Source: Symsagittifera roscoffensis | Lineage: Eukaryota > Xenacoelomorpha > Acoela > Convolutidae | Reading direction: 5' to 3' | Length of the DNA: 64,000 bases | Assembly (NCBI RefSeq): GCF_963678635.1 | Contig: NC_087070.1 | Span: 46,045,467 to 46,109,466, forward strand | Shown: positions 1 to 11,140 of the stretch, one piece after another | Position numbering within the stretch: position 1 is the stretch's first letter | Layout: each line of letters begins with the position of its first letter | Translations under genes and position numbers: made by a program | The notes under the pieces: generated by a model | The model's database searches: none | The model's input: only the letters and a program-made list of their open reading frames with translations | Told to the model about the DNA's origin: nothing

Positions 1-2
1 TA

Positions 3-236
3 GATTATCGCCTGACCGCTCAAACCGTATTGCAAAAGATTCAACAGGAGCTAGCTACAAAAGAAGTTGAACAATGGGTGAGGTCAGAACTAGAGAATAC
101 CGAGTTGCGCGAGAAGCTAGACACCTTAGAAAAGACTGTAAAAGCGGAAGAAAAGGAAGCACCTAAAAGACGAGGTCTCAAGATGAATGTTATCTTGGGT
201 GAGACCTTCGGAATGACGAGAGAAGGTACAAGATAA
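3..236 (+). pseudogene. Gag C-terminal coiled-coil fragment
   Basis: An open frame from the window edge encodes a Lys/Glu-rich helix (QQELATKEVEQ onward) ending in the ETFGM motif. It matches the segment found after the zinc knuckles at 18.72, 20.01, 21.39 and 45.36 kb. In those copies this coiled coil links Gag to the protease. It has no initiation codon of its own and stops at 234-236 through a frameshift. After the stop the homology continues in other frames toward the protease. Confidence 0.7.
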
Positions 237-239
237 GGT

Positions 240-949
240 CAATCATATCGGTTGAGGGTCATGAGTGAACCCTCAGAGATTACCTTAGTTTATCTGGAAA
301 CCTTCGCAGATAACTTGCGGGAGAAAGATCCCAAGCTGGATGCCAGTTGTGTGATAGCGTTACTCACTAAAGGTGGACCAAGGCTAATGAAGGTAAATTG
401 ACATTACCTGGAAGTCTAGGGCCCTTTCCCAAACCTGATGAGTGTAGATGGCACAAACATTTACTCAAAGGCTCACGTAACGAATTCAAGTGATCAAGTA
501 GGCCGGATCTACATTTGACGAGAAGAACTCAAGGTCCGATGGTTTGACACAAGGCCATGCTTGAGCACGATGCAGTCCACATCGTGATGGGACGCACATG
601 GTAGACAGCTTTCAGATGAAGCCCATTGGCACTTGGACCGATATGGGCTTTGGTAGGTCGGAATTGATATGGACTAGCTGCGGCCAACCCGGATGCAATT
701 TATGTGGCACGAAGGACACCAATCATCTCACAAATGGCTGGAAGGCATCTCTTGATGAGCTTTCTAGTCGTCGAGAACCTAATCACGTCCGACCAGTTCA
801 TCTTAGGACGCGACTTTGTGCGAAAATTTGATGTCACGATAGACCTTAACGGTGGATTAACACAAATTAAAGCCCCAAAGGGAAAGCATGAAAAGATACC
901 TTTTAATAGAAACCTGATAAATCAAGCAAAGATGCCTATTTTCCTATAA
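240..949 (+). pseudogene. Retroviral-type aspartic protease remnant, active site deleted
   Basis: Pieces in several frames match the Gag-protease junction of the 45.5-46.6 kb copy. Near 444-540 there is a match to its VDG-x-x-IY segment, and 704-949 matches the C-terminal half of the protease, including the ILGRDF motif typical of pepsin-like retroelement proteases. The catalytic DTGA seen at 45,970 in the better copy is missing: the sequence jumps past it near 595-640. This protease cannot have been active in its present form. Confidence 0.65.
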
Positions 950-1227
950 AGCTTAGAATAAAACCGAATCAAGCTGTAGTGACCAAGTTTAAGATGAACG
1001 TAAAGGCAGTAGACAATTGTCTAGTTCCTAACCCGAACGGTAAGAGCTCAGCTACTTTAGGAGGGAATATCTCACTCACTTAGAATGAACTACGTGTGAG
1101 TTTGTTGTTGAACACGCAGGCAACACCGATGACAGTACAACAAAAGAAGCTTGGTTATGCGTTGCCTCTGATCACAGAATATCAAAATGTGGAGACTTTG
1201 TAGAAATTTAAAGTGACTGAGTGTCCT

Positions 1228-2060
1228 TTACGAGCTTACAAAGAGTGTATATTGAAAGGAAAAAATGTTGAATTGAATTCTTTCAAAAAGTCCCTTCTTT
1301 GAAGCTGGAGACCGACGATGGGCTGTGTAGTTGTTTAGCTTCCCTGAAAGACCGACAGATACAGAGTTCGTAGCAAACAAACCAGTCTTACCTGAAATGG
1401 AGCACCTTAAAAGCAAAATAACAGATAAAGAGCTGGACTCCCTTAAAGACGTGTTGAATTGGAACGCAGACGTTTTTCGAATCACAAATCCGACATAGGC
1501 TGTTGCAATTTTGTGGAACATGAGATAGAAATAGAGGAGGGCTTGCACCGCATAAGTCAGAGGCACGAAGGAAAGAAATTGAAATGTTGATGAAATTTGA
1601 TATGATTGAGCCATCAAGGTCTCCGTGGGCTTGTGTTGTAGCCATGGCAAAGAAAAAATGGGGCAACTTTGGTTTTTTTGCGTATTCTGTTGTTTGAACG
1701 CAGTAACGATAAAGGATCTAGCAGGATCGAGAAAAATAAGCTTCTTGTGCAAACTAGGACTGTTCCAGTGAAAGATAATGCTTTTTGGACCGTGCAACGT
1801 GAAGCCCACGTTTCAACGATTGATGGCCCGAGCACTTACGAATATAACGAAAAAGTATGGAAACCTCGTAATGTGCCAATATTGATGACGTTGTGATCGC
1901 GACACCGAGCCAAGCTGGCTTCAAACAGACTGGCCTTAAATGCAAAGCATCCAAGTGGCTTGGTAGGCAAGTGGCTGGGTCGCTTGGTAGGCAAACAAGG
2001 AGTCAGACTGGACACTGAGGCGGTTGAGGCGGTGCTGACATGGAAAGACGGAGACTCGAC
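1228..2060 (+). pseudogene. Connection region and reverse-transcriptase scraps
   Basis: At about 1,490-1,535 the sequence encodes SDIGCCNFVEHEIEIEEG, matching 47.1 kb. At about 1,610-1,670 it encodes the start of RT fingers (EPSRSPWAC, then MAKKK). Most of the palm is then lost. A DDVVIATPS relic near 1,885 marks where the YxDD catalytic box was, and 1,975-2,045 matches the thumb (GVRLDTEAVEAVLTWK). The palm aspartate motif LDLG is absent. Everything is split over frames. Confidence 0.65.
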
Positions 2061-2065
2061 CGGTA

Positions 2066-2976
2066 GTGATCCGAAGTCGGGATGTCCGGTCAATAGTAAG
2101 CCAACAGGTGAAGTCAATTCCAAAGGATGTCGTGTTGAGAACATCATACGGTGAATATCAACAACTGACCACCACTCAGCTTGCTCAAGGAAGCAGTGTC
2201 AAGCCGAAAGCGAGTGTGGAAAGGAGGGTCCAGTTCGTCGATGCGACAATGGACTAATAACCATGGTCGGAATCCTTCTGCAGAGAAAAAACTTTGTTCG
2301 GGGAGTGGACGCAGGAAAATTATTCAACATGGAACAGCCAGGGATTCAGACACCAATATGCACTGCCAAGAAAAATTTTACGGAGAGTCGATGTTAGAGC
2401 AATCAAGGGACAGAATTGTGTCTGGGGAGTCGAGAAATATGAAGAACAGTTCCGAATGCGACTATGCCGACTCCAGCAACTCGAGTGATGTTTCCAAGTC
2501 TCAGGTCTGGGGGAAAGGGCCTGAGACGACTTTCAACTCAGACGTATCAGAAAAAGCAATTCATTCTTTATCAGTGGATTGGAATGAGCGCGGAAAGGAC
2601 AGAGAAATGCATCAAGACCCAGACAGACAGAGATATACCACCAATGAAGAAAGCACTGAAGTCGATAGTGCTGCAGATGATCTTGAGATGATAGCATTGT
2701 CGACACGTCCAACTAGGTTACTTCCGCATGCTACGGTTAACCGTTCCAATCTGGAACCTTTAGAAGAAAGCAACACCTTTGAAGAAGAAACGGTGTGTTA
2801 AATTGATGGTTGATGCAAATGGTCCGGAAATGATCAGTGGACAACTGTATGTATTTAAAACCTATTTGAAGGCCAGATACCGACTGTTGCATCTTCTAAG
2901 GGCTCGAAGAATTGATAGAACGCCGAGCAAAATGAAGAGATGGATAGAAAATGGAGCAACGAAAAAGGTGACTTGA
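2066..2976 (+). pseudogene. Linker between RNase H and integrase
   Basis: RNase H has been deleted. After the thumb the homology resumes in the low-complexity linker seen at 49.8-50.7 kb: a SRR-like segment near 2,070, RVQFVD near 2,225, then a 206-codon open stretch (2,181-2,801) ending in an acidic region with the DPDRQRY and AADDLEMIA motifs. A frame change leads into 2,779-2,976, a basic segment (YLKARYRLLHLL, KMKRWIENGA) matching the segment just before the integrase zinc finger. No enzymatic motif lies here. Confidence 0.6.
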
Positions 2977-3086
2977 AAGAGGATAGCTATAAGATCCCGA
3001 AACAATTTAACATGAAGACAAAGAATTTGTTGCGCCTGAACAAAGACGAAGTGATGTCCTGCAAGCACAAAGAGGAAAACAAATTC

Positions 3087-4250
3087 TTTATAAATGCAAT
3101 TCGTTAGTTTTGTCACAGCTGTACCAAACTGGTTTTTTGTTTCGCTCACACAACCAGATTTGTCATCAAGGCGTGGACAACGTGTACAACCGGATACAAA
3201 GCGGTTTGAATGGCTTGGCCTGAATAAGGCCTCTGGGAAAAAGATTTTTGCATGTTTGTCATGTCAAAGAGCGAAGGACCGAAGGTAGGGTTCATAAAAC
3301 CGTTAGGGTTCAATGAAGTAGTGTAAATTGATCATCAGAACATCTGCATGATGGTCACGTGCTATAATCAAATGTTGGTAATGATCGATCATTCCACCAA
3401 ATATGCGAAAAAAGTAGCCTGCATGACGGCATCAGCGGCGGAAACGTAAGATCATTTGATAAATGTCTAGATTGGTAGAGACTGGTGTTCAATTACGTTC
3501 CAGTCAGACAATGGCAAGGAATTCGTCGTTGACCTCATAAAGGAGTTCATGAGCAGGTCGCACGTAGCACATGCCAACTCGACCACTTATCACCAGCAGA
3601 CAAATGGCCTAGTCGAGAGGCAGAATGGCACACTAGTTTCCTTACTGAGGGTTCACTGCTCACGATAAATGGACCACTGTGACAAGCAGTAGATGGGATT
3701 CAACTGGGACAAGCACCGGGATTGCCGCAAGTGAATAGCAGAACAGAGCTTTCCACCAAGGAAGAAAGACGGCTCTGCATACCTACGTACGTGACGTAGT
3801 CAAATGGCAACAAGAGCTGCATTATATTTATCGACGAAACACACTGCAGGCACTGATAATGCAGAAGAAGAGATTCGATAAAGTTACTGCTGCAGCCAAA
3901 GCATACTCAGTGGTAGACTACGTCTGGTTCTTCAAAGAGATGATTGCCACAAAGGGTATCGAAAGGTTGTTGAAGAAATGGCGTAGTGCACTTCAGAAAA
4001 CTGAAGTACACTAAAGTGGTCGCTTTTATCGATTTTGCACCGGACGCGCTGCTCACTATGAGAATACCAATCCACACAACGCCTCGTAAGAAGACTAATG
4101 CATCTATGTTGACAAGCATGTGGATGACTTCTTGATGAAGGATTCCGCTTGTGAGTTGAACGAAAAGGGCATACGTGACTAGAGCGACGGGAATGGGATG
4201 ATAATTGACTGCGATCTCCCATTAGATCTGGAGTTGACTGAGCGAAAAGA
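3087..4250 (+). pseudogene. Integrase remnant
   Basis: Successive frames give the zinc-binding region (SHNQICHQGVD near 3,140), the first catalytic region (MLVMIDHSTKYA near 3,375) and SDNGKEF followed by NGLVERQN (3,505-3,640). The second aspartate and the glutamate are 35 residues apart, the classical DX35E spacing. A C-terminal segment with DYVWFF and LLKKWRSA lies near 3,915-3,985. DDE residues are traceable although the frame is broken repeatedly. The tail after 4,000 matches the region following the GPF domain at 51.8 kb. Confidence 0.7.
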
Positions 4251-4500
4251 AGTCAATGACGAAATTCTCTGAGGTTGACAAAGGAGTTGATCCAGACTTC
4301 CCTTGACCATAGAAACACGACAGAGTAAGAGTGGAAGAGAAACGAAAAGTTACAACCGTTACGGACAGAATTACACTAAACGACATAACGCATTCACTAA
4401 TTGGGCTAGCTGAGATAATAGTCTCGCATGACATAAACTGGTCGACGATAGAGAGACAAACTGGATCGAAAATCGATCAGAACCAGCAGTGAATTTTTAA

Positions 4501-4896
4501 CCTGAAGTGGAACAGTCGCATGAGCAAGAACTGACAAATCTGCGAGTACTCCAGTGGCTTCATGAACTGTCTGCGGATCCAAAGGAGACAGTCTTGGCGT
4601 TGCAGGATATGGATCAATCCAGAATCAAGTACATCAGCTACGACAGCACTGAAAGCAACTGGGTCCCTACAGATGGATCATTAAGCGTTCCCGAATCTAA
4701 TCTCGACCTACTCGATTGTGGGCGATCGACGGAGACCTCTATGGATATTTTGGTCCGGGGAGTGGGTGAAGGGCTCACCCACACAGAAAATCTACTGATC
4801 ACAAAAATGAAATTGGCCAGGAAGACAGAAAAACTGGAAACAGAAGGGAAAACCCCTAAAAACGGCTTTTGGAGGAATTTTCGAGTCATTTTCTGA
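4501..4896 (+). pseudogene. Pol C-terminal acidic tail
   Basis: About 130 codons are open with a conserved core QELTNLRVLQWLHEL that matches QDLTNLRVMEWLREM at about 52,350-52,405. The remainder (TSMDILVRGVGEGLTHTENLL) matches the decayed stretch at 52.56-52.63 kb, so the ancestral Pol tail extended beyond the stop now seen at 52,410. Role unknown. The segment is not part of a standard Ty3/gypsy Pol, and its retention in two diverged copies suggests it was functional in the active ancestor. Confidence 0.55.
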
Positions 4897-4917
4897 CTAA
4901 GAAAATCAATACTTGAA

Positions 4918-5340
4918 CAACTTTGTTGAGACAGACAGTGATTTTACACTCACGGAACGCACGTGAGCGGTAGCGATAACCGCGGATGTGAGTTTCAAAA
5001 CAGCACTAGCGACCGACTTTAAAAGAGTGTATAAGAATACCGAGTTTTTAGGGAAACAGAGGCCTGGTGTAGAAGAAATGATACCGCTGCCTCCTAATAC
5101 ATCACAACTACCGGGACAAACTTTTGTTTTTTTTGTAACCAAGGCCACCGAGAGGCATCTTGAGAATCCAGAGAGTTTAGTGCTGGCACTAACATGACTA
5201 CTCAGGGATTTCTTGGTCGAAAGAGCAGTGATCTCGCTCTCCCTACCAGTTTACGATCGAAATAGGGGAAACTAAACCCCAGAGAGTTATATGCTCTAGC
5301 TCATGTGTTTTTTTTTTTCGAAAAACCAAGATAGAAGTCT
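4918..5340 (+). pseudogene. Small conserved ORF after pol, copy 1
   Basis: A region matching 52.74-53.18 kb: an ITADVSFKTALATDF segment, then a second conserved piece (NPESLVLAL, RDFLVERA, SLSLPVYDRNRG). Frameshifts and stops interrupt it. It ends with a run of T and a YIRS-type tail also seen at 53.14 kb. It could be the true end of Pol or a separate small protein of roughly 140 residues. Function unknown. Confidence 0.45.
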
Positions 5341-5689
5341 ACCTACATAAGAAGTACTATCTAAGCTTATGCTAACGCCTCGGCGAGGATTTAGGCATTA
5401 TGATATGTATTAAACACTAGGCTTTTTTGTTGTTTTAGGTAGAATTAGGTTGATATGTGTTGTTGTTGTATTGTAGGTTTGGTTATAGATACGATCACGT
5501 AGTGATTGCTTGATTGGGTTTGATATTGGTATCTGATCTGGACTATTGCAGACCCACAAGTGATCGCGTGAATTCATTTTAGGTTGACTTAAACGGAGAT
5601 GGGCGATTCACCTCTGTGGTGAATTTTAGATCAAAAGGAGAGAAGTGAACAGTTTCAATTGAATGTTTTTTTTTAAATTACAAAGAAAT
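5341..5689 (+). other. AT-rich spacer between pol and accessory block, copy 1
   Basis: About 350 bases without a supported gene. It is T-rich and G/T-rich and includes a TTGTTGTTG run near 5,460. The equivalent spacer in the second copy is 53,181-53,551. I saw no LTR-like ends or primer-binding site. It may hold the promoter or 3' processing signals for the flanking genes. Confidence 0.4.
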
Positions 5690-6254
5690 CAGAACGAACG
5701 AGAAAATAAATAACACTAGCGAACTGATGGATTTTATCTTTGCGAGCCTGGGAACTACTCTGGACAAAATCTATAGATGACTGTTTGACTGCTTTTTTAG
5801 ACTGGGAGACCCAGATTTGGTGAAGTTCTTGGTGGCTCTGATGAATGCAATGAGAAGAGAAGGCCAAGGGAACCGTCCCACGTAGGTGGTGTATCTATTA
5901 GCCTATTGCCAGTCCGGTACCGCTCAGTGGGCTAGCAGTAAATTGATGCGATGGCAACCTGGAGGAACGTTCAGTGATGACTTGGCTCGTGAGCGGGGCT
6001 TGGGCGAACAAACTGATTATAGACCTGGGGAAATGACCCTGGCAGTCCACCCCAGTTCCATGACGGAACCTCCCCAGCGATCAAAGAGATCGCGTGATGG
6101 GCCGGGGCCTTCACACTCGATAGATTCCTCTACTGCCGCGCTACCTTCAAAAAAGATCAAATTGAACAATATCGAAGTCCAGGCGGCGGAGACGATCAGA
6201 ACACTTGACAAAAAAAGAGAGAGACTGGCAGGTATTGCATGCAAAGTTGAATGA
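5690..6254 (+). pseudogene. Accessory polyprotein, N-terminal module, copy 1
   Basis: A frame from about 5,715 encodes ELMDFIFASLGTTLDKIY, then after a stop LFDCFFRLGDPDLVKFL, matching the start at 53,552 (EIMDLAEAYVGPMIDAIF, then LEDPRLRHIAGRL). The 122-codon stretch 5,886-6,254 continues with a Gly/Arg-rich region and a YRPGEM motif equivalent to QPGEMPL at 53,880 and 55,350. It ends in a basic stretch (SKRSRDG, SKKIKL) and the start of a coiled coil. Stops at about 5,775 and 5,884 break the module. Confidence 0.6.
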
Positions 6255-6880
6255 TTACAAGGCGAAGGCCCAGAAACGGGACGAATGGAAAAAGAGGCAC
6301 GATGAGTTACTGATAGCTCTTAAAGAGGAAGAAATCAAAAACACCTAAAAAACTTATATATGGTGAAGATGGACCAGATGTCACCATAACTCTTGTCGAC
6401 AATGAACTCGAACGGGTCCAGGGACGCGCAATCCAGGATGAGGGTACAGGAGTTGTGTAAACCCAGTGAGGCCTTGACTCCTCTACAGGCATCCTCGCCT
6501 GCAGTTAGTTCCAGGAACAGCAAATCTGACCACTTCGATACGAACCTTGTCACAAAGTTTCAAAACACCTTCGAGCAAATAGCCAGAGCAACGAAGAATG
6601 AAATCAACTGAATCAGCGGACGGACTCTGGGTAGGACCATTCCCTCCCACCTCTGGGTAGGACCATTCCCTCCCGACCAAGAAGCTCAAGGCGGCCGACG
6701 CACACTGTTGCACCGACTGGCTCGACACATAGCGAAATTACCCTAACGTGTGGCGGATTTCAGGAAAATTCTTGGAGTCCGGAACTTCTTTGTGCAGGTG
6801 GCTGCCGACCACCCCACAGCCTGCCTCAGGGACATGAGCTGCAGCCCTGCTGCCACTCATCAAGCAACTTTTTCCGTCGT
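6255..6880 (+). pseudogene. Accessory polyprotein linker before the SGNH domain, copy 1
   Basis: A Lys/Glu-rich continuation of the coiled coil up to about 6,345 is followed by a Ser/Thr-rich linker (6,393-6,611, open for 72 codons). Similarity to the corresponding linker at 55.8-56.2 kb is weak. A 26-bp tandem duplication at 6,625-6,676 disrupts it. No catalytic motif is visible. Confidence 0.4.
6625..6676. repeat. 26-bp tandem duplication
   Basis: Two adjacent 26-bp units beginning CTCTGGGTAGGACC (6,625-6,650 and 6,651-6,676) differ only in the last bases. The insertion lies inside the accessory linker and shifts the frame by two. Confidence 0.9.
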
Positions 6881-7454
6881 CTGATTGTAGGGCACAGCTT
6901 GGTGAGAGATCTAAATGACATCTTTGCGAGTGTTCAGACCGCTGCTGTTTTCTTTGCGGGAGCCTCTATGGCCCAGGTGATCAAGATGATGGAATTCCAG
7001 GACGAAGACTATTTGTACACGCTGATTATTTTGATAGGGACTAATGATATCTCTAGGACTCTTGTCACGTCGGAGATGAAGAGGGAAACCCTTGTTGGTC
7101 TGCATTCTGAAAGAATTAAAGAAGAAGTATAAGCCATGACTCGTAGTTTTGTGCACGGTCCCGCAGAATCCGTTGGCCGACTTCATGAACGGCAATGTGG
7201 CCCGGCGGTGCGAGATGATCCGCAATATAGGCGGGAGCAATCTAGGCGAGTTGCGGCTCATGAATCTAGACAACACGCTGCGGAAAACAGAACAACGCGC
7301 ACTCACCAGAGACGGGATACACTTCAACACCCAACAGGGAAGGCGAGGGATCAATGACGCCTTTCAAACGAAAATTATGGAACTGGAAGAGGAGCTGAGG
7401 ACAACTGATTTCCTGATTTGGACTGATTCGACCGACCGGCAGGATGAGAGTTGA
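6880..7454 (+). pseudogene. SGNH/GDSL-hydrolase-like domain, copy 1
   Basis: Block I reads GHSLVRDL at about 6,888, with the nucleophile Ser kept and the usual Asp replaced by His. Block II is represented by FAGAS (about 6,955). Block III reads LIILIGTNDIS (about 7,020-7,055), with the canonical G-x-N-D. After a frame change, LCTVPQ and then block V DGIHFN (about 7,312-7,329) supply the Asp and His of the catalytic pair. SGNH folds are esterases, lipases or acyl-hydrolases, and some act only as binding domains. The order and spacing of blocks support the fold; the substrate cannot be told. The domain is broken by a stop near 7,130. Confidence 0.7.
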
Positions 7455-8205
7455 GATTAATGTACCTGAGCCTCTGGCCAGTCTTCTCGGATTCTTGGCA
7501 TCAGAGGGGAAAAAAGGTCACTCCTGCTGCTCCCAGCTCGGATGTAAGGAATAGGTTGGGGACTATCCCTACTCCTCAAAGAAATCATTGGAGAGCAAGC
7601 TTGGAAGACCAAATAACAAGGATCGACGAGCTCTCCTGGGTCCACGAGCTTGGGTAACTTACCCGCAGGAGTCCCAACTACTGCAATGGGTTCCTCTACT
7701 AACCCTACGCCAGTGGATGGGGTTGGTTCGACCAGCGTCTTACTGTGGAACCGATCGGACCCCAGTGTTTGGGGGCAATAGAAAGCTGACATGTCAACAA
7801 AGTTGAACAGGAATACGCTTGCATGTAGATACCACTCAATGAGGATGATGAATGGAAAACCCCGGGTGTTGTGATTGTATCGAATTTTGGGCTTGGACTG
7901 AGTGTTGGCGGAGTAGGAGCATTTCAGCTCCGCTACCACGCTAGGATTTGTAGATCTCGGTAGATTGCATCAGGACAAGGCCGTGGAACCCGTGAACACG
8001 CGACTCTTCACGGACTTCCGTCGTCCGTCAGAGGGCTAGAGAAATATTGCCACCTCTCAGGAAGGGAAGGGCAAGTCGCTAACGGAGAATAAGCCTAACA
8101 ACGAACTTCACAAGATGCACGGGCCTGGATACACCAAATTGTGATAGCCTATTTGCTGCCTACAACCCCCTAGACATCAAGAACGCAAAAATATAGATTG
8201 GAGAC
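7455..8205 (+). pseudogene. Accessory polyprotein linker between the two SGNH-like domains, copy 1
   Basis: A recognisable RLGTIPT motif near 7,552 matches RLGTVPT at 56.85 kb, and a basic/acidic helix follows. From about 7,660 to 8,200 the sequence is full of stops in all frames. A segment near 7,880-7,920 (GLGLSVGGVGAFQ) only weakly resembles the stretch at 57.2 kb. I see no independent gene. Confidence 0.4.
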
Positions 8206-8209
8206 AACC

Positions 8210-9098
8210 AGTAGGGATGGCGATAAGCATGAAGAGATTTGACAACCTTGATCCGCAGGTGATAGTAGTAGCTGGGTCGAATGATCACTGGCAGAGCCGG
8301 GGGCCACAGCGCGCACCTCACGGATGGGCCAACTCACGGATGGTTTAGTTCCCAGTAATGAGGTCATGAGGGAGACGAAAATGACGCTCTTGTTGGCCAT
8401 AACATAGGCGGAGACGTCGATACAGCGATGTTGCACAACGAATGTTGTGAACATCGTTTTCGTGTTACCACCTGGATATGCCTCACTGCCTGAACCCTTG
8501 CAGTTTGTTTACACGATGGTAGCCCTGCTTGCGGCAGCACATTTTGACGTGGTGATTCGAATAGTGTGATTGATCCGAATACGTACTGCCCCCTTCGATC
8601 AGAACTCCTGCCGATTGGTGGATGAAGTCCCGGGATTGGAACTGTCCAATTTCGCCAGGTTGCTCAAGCTGAGACCAGGAGTGAATGATGGCCATGTGCT
8701 GGTGCAGCAGGGGGCGATTAACATATGGTTCAGACAGGTAGAGTACGCGAAGAACGCAGATGAGAGTATTGTCAGACGTAATTTTACATCTTCGGAAAAT
8801 GAACTTATGGCGCTGGCCTTCAGGACGAAGCATCACACTATTGCAACTGTCAACAAAGGTGTGCGTGCTGTGTGAAGACGCCTTCAAACACGCGCCAGCG
8901 GTGATAAAAGAAATACATATATACTACAAATCCCCATTGAACGAAAGAAAGCAGGCTGGAGGTATGATGTTGCAGTTGATGCAGGATGTGAACACTATGT
9001 CCTTGGATCAGTTTCAAGCGGATGTACTGGCAACGAGAGCGCAGTATGGGAGATCCGACGCAGTCATAGGAAGGATGGAAGGATGGGAGTGGGATTGA
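8210..9098 (+). pseudogene. Second SGNH-like domain and following helical region, copy 1
   Basis: A frame at 8,228-8,303 encodes MKRFDNLDPQVIVVAGSNDH followed by WQSRG. This resembles block III of SGNH proteins (hydrophobic strand then G-x-N-D), with an added H-x-x-SRG. It matches VFAGMNDHLHSRG at 57.77 kb. After stops, 8,570-8,875 carries EVPGLELSNFARLLKL and an IWFRQVE motif, equivalent to 58.15-58.27 kb, and 8,760-9,098 carries EDAFKHAPAVIKEIH. No GDSL-type Ser block was found upstream, so this may be a degenerate, non-catalytic SGNH fold. Confidence 0.55.
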
Positions 9099-9220
9099 CT
9101 ACATCCTTCTTGTCCACTTGCTATCCGAGAGCCTCCAGAAACTTGATTGCAAGCTTTGGAAGCTGTCGATCGGCCTTGTAATGTCACTCTATATTGTAAT
9201 TTTGTGAACGTAATGACATA
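9099..9220 (+). other. Short unassigned stretch in the accessory block
   Basis: No clear counterpart in the second copy, and stops in all frames. It corresponds in position to 58.46-58.62 kb. Confidence 0.3.
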
Positions 9221-9635
9221 GGGTCAACTGGGTGACCTGTTTGTGCTATTGCGTTACCCGGAGCAGCTACAATACGGGGTCAATACCGGATTTTAACAAG
9301 CAGGATCAGATAGTGAGGGATTGGAGGACGCTTCTGATTCAGTATCTCCTGCAAAAGAAGAGAAGTTTGACCGCGGAGGAAAAGATCTTCGTAGAGGCGA
9401 ACGACTGCAAGAAATGTGGCGGCAAGCCCCTGTTGACGGATTTAGCCGTGATGATGCGGATCGATACGCTAGCTCTATTCTTTGGTATGGGCCGCTGATG
9501 TCGCATGAGTTTCTCCATGAGCAGGTAAAAGCGTACAGAAATTTGGTACGCTATGTCAACCTAGTCTCTGTGCTGGACTGCTCGGTAATTAACTGGGTCG
9601 AGCAGCAGGAGCTGAAAGGATTAGCCAGAGATTAA
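9221..9635 (+). pseudogene. RYPEQ-type module of the accessory polyprotein, copy 1
   Basis: It begins with QLGDLFVLLRYPEQL (9,221 onward), matching LVGFMNLTRYPEQM at 58.84 kb. It continues with WRTLLIQYLLQKK and GGKPLLTDLAVMMRIDTLAL, matching IQYLLQRN and GGMPLLTELSLAMKTDPLVL at 58.97-59.10 kb. It ends with VKAYRNLVRYVNLVSVLDCS then NWVEQQEL, matching 59.17-59.27 kb. Two frame changes are needed. Largely alpha-helical by eye. I do not recognise the family. Confidence 0.55.
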
Positions 9636-9639
9636 CCAA

Positions 9640-11140
9640 TTCCAAGGCAGGAAGGGCGGTGAAGACTTGGCCAACGACCAACTCAAACTCAAAATCTGGA
9701 ATTTACGCCCAGTAGTGAAGGATTCGGGAAAACCGATGCGGGTTTTGGCCTGGCCGGAAGCAGATGTTCATTCGAAAGAAAACCAGCAGACGTGGCCAGC
9801 TGGCTTCAGGATATTGCCCAACCAATGTCTTCGATACCCACCAACACGGAGAATGCTGCAGGGGATTCACATGCCTTGTCCTTGTCACACGCATTAGAGT
9901 CGCTCGGGACGATGGAGAAAAGGGTGCGGGGGTCGAGTGAGGGCATAGAGCCAAGTTTCATCAGCTGACTGTACTGTACCTGACTGTACTGGCTCGGTCG
10001 GACTCAGGTATTGATATGCACCAGGGCCCCTCTGGGTCTGGTCCGAGACCAGACGACACCATTAATTACGACGCTAAAGATCAGAAGGAGGACGATCCTA
10101 TGAATGGAAAAGGGGGGAAGATTAATGGAAATGATCTGAGAGTGCTAGAGAGAGGTTTGCTGGAGTATGAGTTCAGTGAGGATGATGACAGTTGAGAGGT
10201 CATTGAACCTTTGGTGTTGATGACAATGTCATCATTTATGTTTCCCAACAATAAAACGCCAGCCAGTCTGTCTCTAGCGGGACCCGTTTCTCGGGCACTA
10301 TACTATCAAAGGAGGAACGTGCAGAAGTTACTGTTTGAATCTCTTCGTAGGAGCAGGATTGATGAAGCCATGAGATTATCCTTTTTGGGCACATTGGGAG
10401 AGAAGAATGGGAGAGGTATCAACGGAATTTGAGCGACAGGCGGGATTTGTATGGACCCGAATGACTTTCTTGGAAAGTACTTGGGACGTGATTTGCAGGA
10501 ACGGAACGCAGTCCGTGATGAAGGTGTGGTTAAATCCACCCATCATGCACGAAGTTCTGGAGAAATTGCTTAAGATGGATCGCGAGCAAGTTGAGAAACC
10601 AGAGATCCGAAGGAGTATGTGACCCTGGGTAAACTAAAGTCGCTCCAATATGTGTCAAGCGTTCCCAGCGCTAGCATACAATCCGTTCGTAAATGAGGAA
10701 GGTAGAGATGCGTTTTTTGACTTTGAGCAAGCAATAGTTCTCGATTTTGAGGTCGAGAGGGTGAAAGAAGTCGGAATGCTGACACTCAGAAAAAACCAAG
10801 ATTATGAACTGAAGCGACAGGTGTGCTTTGAATGCGGTTCATGGGACGGTTCTTTGAAAAGCATGAATAGACGATTACGAGAGTTTAAATGATTTGGCCG
10901 TGATCCATCACTTGTTGGCCTTGAACGTATTGAAGCAGAATGAATCATCTCCCACGGAGCCGGCCGATGCGAACTCTCCAAGTGATTGGATGGAGAAGAT
11001 ATTAACCACAGAATCTGTTGGAGCAAGAAAGTTGGGGCACGGCCCGCAACTCTGTCGAGATGTTGCAGAAGGTGTTTGAGGACACTGAAATGGGCGAACA
11101 AGAAACCGAAGCCATGGAATGAGAGTTGGCGAAGACGAGA
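9640..11140 (+). pseudogene. Accessory polyprotein C-terminal module, copy 1
   Basis: After a weak match (LKIWNLRPV at about 9,690 against FPKLWNLRT at 59.39 kb), the clear homology is SRIDEAMRLSFLGTLGEK (about 10,350-10,404) followed by FVWTRMTFLESTWDVI then MHEVLEKL (10,447-10,565). These match RRRRIEGTARVPSLGKLPEE and the SLDRVAFMEEVWTVV region at 60.27-60.42 kb. A segment at 10,650-10,892 ends in a basic SLKSMNRRLREFK helix like the end of the second copy. Stops and shifts split the module. Nothing recognisable follows 11,140. Confidence 0.55.

Larger units (their letters stand above)
1..5340 (+). mobile_element. Decayed Ty3/gypsy-like gag-pol, copy 1
   Basis: A heavily mutated retroelement body recognised by protein-level similarity to the better copy at 43.2-53.2 kb. 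Order is Gag C-terminus, protease remnant, connection region, reverse-transcriptase scraps, integrase and acidic Pol tail, the usual Ty3/gypsy order (RT before integrase). Frameshifts and stops occur every few hundred bases. The protease active site and most of the RT and RNase H are deleted. The left edge is cut by the window, so the 5' end is unknown. No LTR was recognised at the right edge. The accessory block at 5.7-11.1 kb follows directly. Confidence 0.85.

Noticed and set aside
1228-1809. Long minus-strand ORF (193 codons)
   Set aside because: Lies antisense to recognisable plus-strand connection and RT scraps; compositional shadow.
5341-5690. Possible LTR between pol and the accessory block
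   Set aside because: No matching sequence elsewhere in the window and little similarity to the spacer at 53.2-53.55 kb. No TG...CA ends or primer-binding site found.
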